Part shown: one piece after another, positions 35,424 to 41,180 of the stretch
Layout: every line of letters starts with the position of its first letter
Numbering within the stretch: position 1 is the first letter of the stretch
DNA from: Photobacterium salinisoli
Lineage (GTDB): Bacteria; Pseudomonadota; Gammaproteobacteria; Enterobacterales; Vibrionaceae
Direction of reading: 5' to 3'
Length of the DNA: 64,000 bases
Assembly: GCF_003614885.1 (NCBI RefSeq)
Contig: NZ_QZMS01000018.1
Span: forward strand, 1-64,000
Translations under genes and position numbers: made by a program
Notes under the pieces: generated by a model
What the model saw: the letters and a program-made list of their open reading frames with translations, nothing else
Told to the model about the DNA's origin: nothing
The model's database searches: none

Positions 35424-35711
35424 TTATGTGTCTTGCAGCGTTTGCTCCAGAGCGGACAGGCGTGCTGTCAGGCTGGCGACTTGCTGCTCCAGCGCGGCAA
35501 TGCGCTCGCTGTCGCTGAGCTGTGCTGCATCGCGGGTTTTTATCTCTGGCACTTTGGCATGCTGTTTCCAGCTTTTAAGGGCCTGAATGATCACAGGCAT
35601 AGGCAAAGGCTCACTCAGGCGGGCTTTGACCAGCGCGACACTGGGCTCTTTTCCTTCCGCGATGAGCGTTGAGATGGCGCGTTCCAGCGCATCGGTAATT
35701 GCAGATGACAT
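35424..35711 (-). CDS. Small protein with KfrA-like DNA-binding N-terminus and coiled-coil C-terminus
   Basis: A 95-residue protein. Residues 1-50 (ITDALERAISTLIAEGKEPS, then VALVKARLSEPLPMPVIIQA) follow the pattern of the KfrA N-terminal helical DNA-binding domain. Residues 66-92 (SERIAALEQQVASLTARLSA) are a heptad coiled coil that would make a dimer. KfrA itself is a plasmid protein with a much longer coiled coil; this would be a minimal chromosomal version. The assignment rests on pattern only. It is probably cotranscribed with the DUF2789 gene 31 bp upstream. Confidence 0.6.
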   Translation of the reverse strand: MSSAITDALERAISTLIAEGKEPSVALVKARLSEPLPMPVIIQALKSWKQHAKVPEIKTRDAAQLSDSERIAALEQQVASLTARLSALEQTLQDT

Positions 35712-35742
35712 ATTTCTTCCTGAAAGAGTGGCTCGGGTTCAT

Positions 35743-35973
35743 TTATTTTCGTAGCAAAGTGTCCAATTGATCAATCACTTCGCACCAATCGGCATCTGCA
35801 GCCATCGATTCTTTGAGAAAACGGCGCTGGGCGGGTTGCCAGAAATCAGCCTGGGCGATGGTTTCGCCCTGCTTGAGGTTATGGTCGCGAATGAAGCCCT
35901 CTATTGATTCCTTGGATGAATTCATTCCTAACTGATTGAATAAACTGTGTAAGTCATGGCTGAATGTTTCCAT
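35743..35973 (-). CDS. DUF2789 family protein
   Basis: A 76-residue soluble protein starting METFSHDLHSLFNQLGMNSS and containing FIRDHNLKQGETIAQADFWQ and PAQRRFLKESMAADADW, the pattern of the DUF2789 family, found in many gammaproteobacteria and of unknown function. The ATG at 35973 is preceded by a GGGGGATAGC sequence. The VarA-type box of the first CsrB gene is only 70 bp upstream of this start on the opposite side, so the two promoters share a regulatory region. Confidence 0.78.
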   Translation of the reverse strand: METFSHDLHSLFNQLGMNSSKESIEGFIRDHNLKQGETIAQADFWQPAQRRFLKESMAADADWCEVIDQLDTLLRK

Positions 35974-36042
35974 CTTGCTATCCCCCTACTGGTGTTTGCA
36001 ATAAGTATAGTGGGGAATAGCCGTCAATTCGTCTCTGTAATT

Positions 36043-36060
36043 TGTGAGAGATCGCTTACA
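36043..36060. promoter_or_regulatory. VarA/UvrY/GacA-type box upstream of the first CsrB RNA
   Basis: TGTGAGAGATCGCTTACA is an imperfect 18-bp palindrome matching the TGTAAG-N6-CTTACA activator site of the BarA-UvrY/VarS-VarA/GacS-GacA systems with one base change. It lies about 180 bp before the inferred RNA start, the usual distance for this class. Binding is inferred. Confidence 0.8.
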
Positions 36061-36126
36061 AGCCTGTAAGACATACTGAAATCTTGCTATGGCGGTTAGC
36101 CTAAATGAAAGTTAATTTGCATTTAT

Positions 36127-36139
36127 TATCAATCACTTA
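36127..36139 (+). promoter_or_regulatory. IHF consensus site between activator box and CsrB promoter
   Basis: TATCAATCACTTA fits the IHF consensus WATCAANNNNTTR at every fixed position. It lies between the distal activator box and the promoter, where an IHF bend would bring them together; IHF is known to act at csrB in E. coli. Confidence 0.55.
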
Positions 36140-36223
36140 GTTCTGGTTTGTGCATGGGGTGTAATCCGGGGTGCTAACGGGTGTTTCCAGTGTGCTTGTT
36201 CGAGCCGGGATATAGCGTAATCT

Positions 36224-36605
36224 TAACCCTGTCGGAAGGAGCTGACACGGAACAGGAACATGAGCCACGGAGTTGGCAGTCTCAGGAAGAGACACAGTCT
36301 TCAGGATGAGGGCTGACATGGAGAGTTCGGAAACTGCAGGATGCAGTCAGTGCAAGCAGGATGTTTGCCGTCAGGATGACACAAGGATGATGCTTCAGGA
36401 AGAAGCCAGGGACACCGCCAGGATGGCTGTTGAGAGTTAACCCGGGATGGGTAACGGGTCAGGAGACCAGGACACTTCAGGATGAAGTTCAACAAGGGAA
36501 GCGCTGAAGGATACAGCATACAAAGGAATGATGCAGGGAGCACCGTTGTAGTAGGAAGCTACAGGTAAGACCTAAGGGCGCAACGCAAGTTGCGCCCATT
36601 CTTTT
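36224..36605 (+). ncRNA. csrB: CsrB-family CsrA-sequestering sRNA, first tandem copy
   Basis: The stretch has no plausible protein but about 25 GGA triplets. Most are in CAGGA or AAGGA form, and many sit in the loops of short hairpins (for example CTTCAGGAAGAAG and CTTCAGGATGAAG). That is the binding pattern of CsrA. It ends in a perfect terminator (GGGCGCAAC-GCAA-GTTGCGCCC, then ATTCTTTT, 36576-36605). It lies between syd and yqcC, the site of csrB in E. coli. A -10-like TATAGC is at 36211; the 5' end (36224-36231) is approximate. CsrB RNAs titrate CsrA and so relieve its control of carbon storage, motility, quorum sensing and virulence mRNAs. Confidence 0.9.
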
Positions 36606-36921
36606 ATATCTGGCATGTCGCACAGCACTCGCTCCAACAGCCCGCCCACTTCTGCTTTATTGTCTCATACCCTGTATTGGCGGTACTGAACTGCGACGGC
36701 TTTTTACGCCTTATACCATTTCATATTTTGCCTGCAATCTTGTAAGCGATCTCTCACAAAATCGTGAGAAATATGCGTTTCCTGTTATCTATCCCAACGC
36801 ACAAATATATAAATTTAACTTTAAATTCATTGTCTTATGTTTTTGTTTGTTCGTGAGCCGATCTTTGGGCAATGAGCAAGTTAAAGACAGTACTGTGCCC
36901 GGCGCGTAATTATCGTAGTCT
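36606..36921. promoter_or_regulatory. Spacer and promoter region of the second CsrB RNA
   Basis: This 316-bp gap contains the second activator box (36741-36758), an A/T-rich segment around 36800-36845 and the -10-like TATCGT at 36911. The promoter tail aligns with that of the first copy (TATAGCGTAATCTTA against TATCGTAGTCTTA). I see no protein gene in it. Confidence 0.6.
36741..36758. promoter_or_regulatory. VarA/UvrY/GacA-type box upstream of the second CsrB RNA
   Basis: TGTAAGCGATCTCTCACA is the exact reverse complement of the box at 36043-36060. It lies about 175 bp before the inferred start of the second RNA, the same distance as in the first copy. Confidence 0.8.
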
Positions 36922-37314
36922 TAGAGGTGTCGAAGGAATTGACACACGGAACAGGAAAACGGCCAGGGAGCAGGGTCGGTTACGGATGATAGTGAAGGCG
37001 AGGACAGCTTTCACGCTAGGGATGGTTCAGGACATGGCGGGATGCCGGCTGCAGTATTCAGGATGATACTGCTCAGGACGAGACAGGGATACTTTCAGAA
37101 CGAAAGCAGGGACACCGCCAGGAAGGTCGAAGAGAGTTATTTCAGGATGAAGTAACGGATCAGGAGATCAATGGACACGTTCAGGATGAGCGTTTAAAGG
37201 AAAATCGCCGACGGATTCCGGCGCATCAAAGGAATGAGGCAGGGAGCCTATGTGTAGCCGGATTGCTGCAAGTAAGACCTAAGGGCGCAACGAAAGTTGC
37301 GCCCGTTTTATTTT
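36922..37314 (+). ncRNA. csrB: CsrB-family CsrA-sequestering sRNA, second tandem copy
   Basis: A second GGA-rich RNA with about 23 GGA triplets. It shares with the first copy the 5' hairpin (TGTCGAAGGAATTGACA against TGTCGGAAGGAGCTGACA), an internal AGGGACACCGCCAGGA block, GGAATGA-GGCAGGGAGC near the end, GTAAGACCTAAGGGCGCAAC and the terminator (GGGCGCAAC-GAAA-GTTGCGCCC, then GTTTTATTTT, 37283-37314). The middle has diverged while keeping the GGA loops, as expected of an old duplication under selection for CsrA binding. The 5' end is approximate. It faces the convergent DUF3301 gene. Confidence 0.9.
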
Positions 37315-37345
37315 GACTGGCAGGAAAATTGGCGCGGGAAACCGC

Positions 37346-37648
37346 TCAGCCAGGCATATGATGCGGCGGCACATAAAACTGTACCGGACGCAGCCCCTGA
37401 AAGGTGGCACATCCCTGATAGGCATCAGCACCGTCAGCTGAAAATTCAAATAAGTACAGGGTTTGCCAGCACCAGTTGCCTGCGTCATCTTTCAGGCGGT
37501 GCGATCCTCTGGCCACACTGAGCACCTGCAACCCTAGCTGCTGGCAGCGTTGAGTAATAAATTGCTGGGCCAGCTCGCTCTGCCGCCTTTGCTGCCAGAA
37601 CAGGTAGCCCAGTATGGCCAGTGCCAGTATGCCAAGTAAATTATCCAT
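37346..37648 (-). CDS. DUF3301 family membrane-anchored protein
   Basis: A 100-residue protein with one N-terminal transmembrane helix (about residues 3-19, LLGILALAILGYLFWQQRR) followed by a basic stretch. The cytoplasmic-type domain has the family pattern RCQQLGLQVLSVARGSHRL and NWCWQTLYLFEFSADGADAY of DUF3301. Function is unknown. It lies 35 bp after the DUF3549 gene, its usual partner in Vibrionaceae, and is probably cotranscribed with it. Confidence 0.78.
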   Translation of the reverse strand: MDNLLGILALAILGYLFWQQRRQSELAQQFITQRCQQLGLQVLSVARGSHRLKDDAGNWCWQTLYLFEFSADGADAYQGCATFQGLRPVQFYVPPHHMPG

Positions 37649-37683
37649 CCGTGGGATGTCCTTTTTAGTTCCGTTTCATTGTT

Positions 37684-38730
37684 TTATTGGCCGCGAGTGG
37701 CTTGTTGCAGCCGGGTAATGGCCTCAGTCAGCTCGGCATTGGCAGTGCTGTGCAGCACCTGCAACATAGTACCGCGTAGTGCTGGCAGCATGACGAGATC
37801 GGCAAACAGCTGATTGAATAAATTCTGATCCTGAGTCTGGGCCAGGCGCAGCAAAAACTGGCTGGCTGAATCTATGTCAGCTAACCCCTTCCAGCATCGG
37901 CCGGCAATGGCAACCAGCATTTCAGGATGGCAAAGTCCAGGCTTTGCCAGTATGCCCTGAAGCTCCCGGTTCAGCATAGCCGTCTCGGCACCTGACATGG
38001 CACGCAGCAACGCAGACAACAGGAAAATGTCGGTTTCTTGTGCAGCGAGCTCGTGTTGAATACGTTCAGCCAGACGCTCAGACAGCGCCACAGGCAGCTC
38101 ACAGTGTTCCAGACAGCCCAGCAACGCGTACAGCGGCGTCATAGGGAGATTCTGCAGCGCCTTGCGCAGGGCGGTCGCGTTATTTTCCTGCTTCATACGG
38201 GCGCAGATATCTGCCAGTCCCTGTAAGCCGACGCCCTGCCATTGTGCCCAATCCAGTTTACCGCTGAGATAGACCTGAGCATGTTCGTAATACTGGCTGG
38301 CTGGCAACGCCAGTTGCTGACGCAAATGGGCGTGGAAGATCGCCATTTTGTCGTCTTTTGGCTTGAAGGTGTACGGGTTGGCCGCCAGCTTTTCCTGCTC
38401 TTCTTCTGTCGGCACTGCATTGAGAGTGGCGCCCATGGCTTCGATGACATACTTAATGAAATCACCGACTGCAGCCTGTTTGAGTAAGCCCCGCTCATCC
38501 AGCGGCAGCCTGAGGAACCAGATCCACGGAGGATTGCCCGGCTGCCAGAATGAAATCGACAGGTGAGCATGCTGCTGTAACGGCCATGGATAAGGCTGGC
38601 GGTTATCTTCAACTGCTTTGAAGGTGTCTCGCTCGATTTCACAGACCCGGCGGCCCAGATCGAAAATCTTATACTGGCATCCGGCATTGTCCAACAGTTG
38701 GGTCAGGGTGTGAAATTTATCCATGGGCAT
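37684..38730 (-). CDS. DUF3549 family protein
   Basis: A 348-residue soluble protein. Its N-terminus (FHTLTQLLDNAGCQYKIFDL, then GRRVCEIERDTFKAVEDN) and the aromatic PPWIWFLRLPLDERGLLKQA match DUF3549, a family of Vibrio and relatives with no known function. The C-terminal two thirds look like helical repeats (ALYALLGCLEHCELPVALSE, then MLVAIAGRCWKGLADIDSAS), possibly a HEAT-like protein-binding surface. It may start at ATG 38730 or two codons later. It is divergent from the yqcC-truC-yqcA group and upstream of the DUF3301 gene. Confidence 0.78.
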   Translation of the reverse strand: MPMDKFHTLTQLLDNAGCQYKIFDLGRRVCEIERDTFKAVEDNRQPYPWPLQQHAHLSISFWQPGNPPWIWFLRLPLDERGLLKQAAVGDFIKYVIEAMGATLNAVPTEEEQEKLAANPYTFKPKDDKMAIFHAHLRQQLALPASQYYEHAQVYLSGKLDWAQWQGVGLQGLADICARMKQENNATALRKALQNLPMTPLYALLGCLEHCELPVALSERLAERIQHELAAQETDIFLLSALLRAMSGAETAMLNRELQGILAKPGLCHPEMLVAIAGRCWKGLADIDSASQFLLRLAQTQDQNLFNQLFADLVMLPALRGTMLQVLHSTANAELTEAITRLQQATRGQ

Positions 38731-38872
38731 GCTACTGGGCTCCTAGAGTTTGACGGCTTATGGTGGCGCATTATAGGGAGTTGAGCGTGAAGATGGTATC
38801 CTTGCGCGCCAGTTGTCCGGCTGAGCTCACCCTCAGCTATCAAGTGAGTTATGTTGATCCAGGAGTACAGCA

Positions 38873-39199
38873 TTGGATTGTTACGAAAAAACCACCCGTT
38901 TACTGGTACGGTTAGAACAGCAGTTACGCAGGCAAGGACTGTGGCAGCACAGCCCGCCCAGTGAGGAAGCGCTGGCCAGCACTGAGCCATTTGCCATTGA
39001 TACGCTGACATGTGCCGAATGGCTGCAATGGATTTTTCTGCCCCGTATGTATCATTTGGTCGAGGAAAGGCTGATGTTGCCGACTCAGTTCAATATTTAC
39101 CCTTACGCGGAAGAGTCCGCCAAACTGGAACCTGAACTGGCCGGTGTGTTGCCGCTGATTGCTGAACTGGATCACTGGCTGGGCGGCGCGAACCAATGA
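38873..39199 (+). CDS. yqcC: YqcC family protein
   Basis: A 108-residue DUF446 protein with the conserved PFAIDTLTCAEWLQWIFLPR and MYHLVEERLMLPTQFNIYPY patterns seen in E. coli YqcC. Function is unknown, but it is almost always encoded before truC. It starts at TTG 38873, which has a well-placed AGGAG 7 bases upstream. Its TGA stop overlaps the truC ATG in ATGA, so the two are translationally coupled. As in E. coli it follows csrB, though here two csrB copies and two minus-strand genes intervene. Confidence 0.9.
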   Translation: MDCYEKTTRLLVRLEQQLRRQGLWQHSPPSEEALASTEPFAIDTLTCAEWLQWIFLPRMYHLVEERLMLPTQFNIYPYAEESAKLEPELAGVLPLIAELDHWLGGANQ

Positions 39200-39948
39200 C
39201 AGAGCCAAATACTGAACTTGAGATCCTGTACCAGGATGAATATCTGGTAGCCGTCAACAAACCGGCCGGCATGCTGGTGCACCGTTCCTGGCTTGATCGT
39301 CACGAAACCCGTTTTGTGATGCAGACCCTGCGTGATCAGCTCGGTGGACAGCATGTGTTTCCGTTACACCGGCTCGACAAACCGACCTCTGGCGTACTGT
39401 TATTTGCACTCTCAAGCGAGATGGCCGCTGAGATGATGCCAAAATTTGCGGGCCGGGAGGTGAATAAAACCTATCATGCTGTGGTACGGGGCTGGGTGAA
39501 AGAAGCTGCAGTCCTGGATTATCCGCTCAAAGAAGAGCTGGATAAGATGAGCGACAAGCGGGCCTTGCAGGACAAAGCGCCGCAGGAAGCTGTCACCGCG
39601 TATCGTCCGCTCGCCAGAGTGGAAACCCAGATCCCTGTCGGCCGTTATGCGACCAGCCGCTATACCCTGATTGAAATGAAACCGGAAACCGGCCGTAAAC
39701 ACCAGCTGCGCCGGCACATGCATCATCTGAGTCATCATATCATTGGTGATGTGAACCATGGTGATGGCCGGCACAATCGCATGTTCAGGGAAAATTATGA
39801 CTGTCACCGACTGATGCTGCATGCTTCTGCGCTGCAATTTATTCATCCGGTTACCGGTCTGCCGATAGAGATTCGTGCATCCGTGGATCAAAGCTGGCAG
39901 AGTGTGATGCAGGCCTTCCAATGGCCGCTGTCTTATCTGGACGAATAA
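39196..39948 (+). CDS. truC: tRNA pseudouridine(65) synthase TruC
   Basis: TruC isomerises U65 of certain tRNAs to pseudouridine. The 250-residue RluA-family protein has the catalytic motif FPLHRLDKPTSGVLLFAL near residues 55-72 with its Asp, and the conserved ETGRKHQLRRHMHHLSHHII near 172-191. The ATG overlaps the yqcC stop. It is the second gene of the yqcC-truC-yqcA series. Confidence 0.95.
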   Translation: MTEPNTELEILYQDEYLVAVNKPAGMLVHRSWLDRHETRFVMQTLRDQLGGQHVFPLHRLDKPTSGVLLFALSSEMAAEMMPKFAGREVNKTYHAVVRGWVKEAAVLDYPLKEELDKMSDKRALQDKAPQEAVTAYRPLARVETQIPVGRYATSRYTLIEMKPETGRKHQLRRHMHHLSHHIIGDVNHGDGRHNRMFRENYDCHRLMLHASALQFIHPVTGLPIEIRASVDQSWQSVMQAFQWPLSYLDE

Positions 39949-40059
39949 AATCATCGTTTTTGATTGCAGGATCGCGCATTTGTGTTTCGGCATTTGCATC
40001 TGACAGGTACAGCGTTCAGAGTAATCTCAGGTTTTTGAAATTTATACAGGGAGTGAGGT

Positions 40060-40524
40060 GTGACTGTGATGGCAACGATTGGTGTATTTGTGGGCTCCGT
40101 GTTTGGCGGGGCTGAGGAAGTTGCTGAAGAAATCGTCAGCGAGCTGAAAACCCATGGCCACGATGCGGAACTGTTCACAGATCCCAGTCTGGATGATTTT
40201 CTTGCTTACCGGGATCAGGTCGCGCTGGTGGTTACTTCCACCACAGGACAGGGGGAGATCCCCGAAAACCTGTTACCGCTGTTTACTGCGCTGAATGATC
40301 AGTTCCCGCTGATGCCGTCGCTCAACTATGGCGTGATAGCGATGGGGGATTCCAGTTACGGTGAGGACAGATACTGTGGCGGTGGCCGGCAGTTTGACGC
40401 ATTACTTCAGGAGCTGCAGGCTAAGCCCGTGACTTCGCGTCTGGATATTGATGCCTGCGTCAATTTTGATCCGGCGGAAGCGGCGCTGCCCTGGCTGCAG
40501 GATTTTATGAAAAAAGTGCAGTAA
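40060..40524 (+). CDS. yqcA: Flavodoxin YqcA
   Basis: A 154-residue short flavodoxin that binds FMN: phosphate loop GVFVGSVFGGAEEVAEEIV near the N-terminus, TSTTGQGEIPENLLPLF near 58-74, and AMGDSSYGEDRYCGGGRQFD near 93-112. It matches E. coli YqcA; the electron partner is unknown. Start may be GTG 40060 or ATG 40069 behind AGGGAGTGAGG. It lies 111 bp after truC and is convergent with the DUF3461 gene, with a bidirectional terminator between. Confidence 0.9.
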   Translation: MTVMATIGVFVGSVFGGAEEVAEEIVSELKTHGHDAELFTDPSLDDFLAYRDQVALVVTSTTGQGEIPENLLPLFTALNDQFPLMPSLNYGVIAMGDSSYGEDRYCGGGRQFDALLQELQAKPVTSRLDIDACVNFDPAEAALPWLQDFMKKVQ

Positions 40525-40550
40525 TTCAAGTCGCTCACACAGCAGTATTC

Positions 40551-40583
40551 AAACAGGGCACCACAGCAGGTGCCCTGTTTCTG
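40551..40583. terminator. Bidirectional terminator between yqcA and the DUF3461 gene
   Basis: CAGGGCACC-ACAGCA-GGTGCCCTG is followed by TTTCTG on the plus strand and TTTGAA on the minus strand. It lies between convergent stop codons. Confidence 0.75.
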
Positions 40584-40595
40584 ACTTACGACTTA

Positions 40596-40976
40596 TCACT
40601 TCAGTTTGGCCAGATCGGATTCGATCTCGGCAATTTTATGGCTGACCACCTGTTCCAGATGGCGTAAATCGTCCAGAATCTTTTTCTTGATGTCGACATC
40701 GGTGTGGCGTTTTTTGGTGATTTTATCTAGCTCGTCGGTCACAAAAGTCAGCTTGCGGTTGATCTCCGAGACTTCCTTGGCTTCACGGTTGCCGCTGTTT
40801 ACGATGACAGACTTAGACTGGCGTTGAAATTTGAACTTCATGCTTTTGGCAAAAAGCTCTCCTTTTGCTTTGGCGAAGTAGATTTTCAGAATGTCATTCG
40901 CAGCTTCCTGGCGCAGACTATAACTTTCAATGCGTTCAGGGTGTTCGATGCCCAGGCTGGTAAGGTTGGGGTACAT
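40596..40976 (-). CDS. DUF3461 family protein
   Basis: A 126-residue basic soluble protein beginning [20 protein letters not shown] and containing [20 protein letters not shown], the pattern of DUF3461, common in Vibrionaceae next to glnD. The second half is a predicted coiled coil ([20 protein letters not shown], then [20 protein letters not shown]). Function is unknown. It lies 204 bp downstream of glnD on the same strand, separated by a hairpin, so it probably has its own promoter. Confidence 0.8.
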   Translation of the reverse strand: MYPNLTSLGIEHPERIESYSLRQEAANDILKIYFAKAKGELFAKSMKFKFQRQSKSVIVNSGNREAKEVSEINRKLTFVTDELDKITKKRHTDVDIKKKILDDLRHLEQVVSHKIAEIESDLAKLK

Positions 40977-41142
40977 GGCGGCCTCGTGTTGTTTCAGTCA
41001 ATAAACCGTCTGCGCTCAGTACAACAAATGCGAACCCAAGTGGCATTTCACTGGCGTTGATAGAGGCAGTTTGTTGCTACTCTAGCAATTTATGCGGGTT
41101 AAATCTTGCATGCGGCGCAGAATCTGCGTCAAGGATTCGCAA

Positions 41143-41170
41143 CAGCCCGTCATGTTTCGATGACGGGCTG
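41143..41170 (-). terminator. Hairpin after glnD
   Basis: CAGCCCGTCAT and ATGACGGGCTG form a perfect 11-bp stem with a 6-nt loop, just beyond the glnD stop codon on the minus strand. The U tract is poor. Confidence 0.6.
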
Positions 41171-41180
41171 ACTGCTTCGG

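Noticed and set aside
36137..36543. Two overlapping minus-strand ORFs across the first CsrB RNA
   Set aside because: They are the complement of repeated AGGA motifs, which gives Ser/Pro/Leu-rich junk; the plus strand has a clear sRNA with terminator.
36872..37066. ORF of 64 codons on the plus strand inside the second CsrB region
   Set aside because: It starts upstream of the RNA and runs through GGA-rich hairpins; composition is set by the sRNA. No ribosome binding site and no protein family.
36201..37314. CRISPR array suggested by the repeated CAGGATGA units
   Set aside because: The repeats are short (7-8 bp), irregularly spaced and set in hairpin loops; this is the CsrA-binding pattern, and no cas gene is present.
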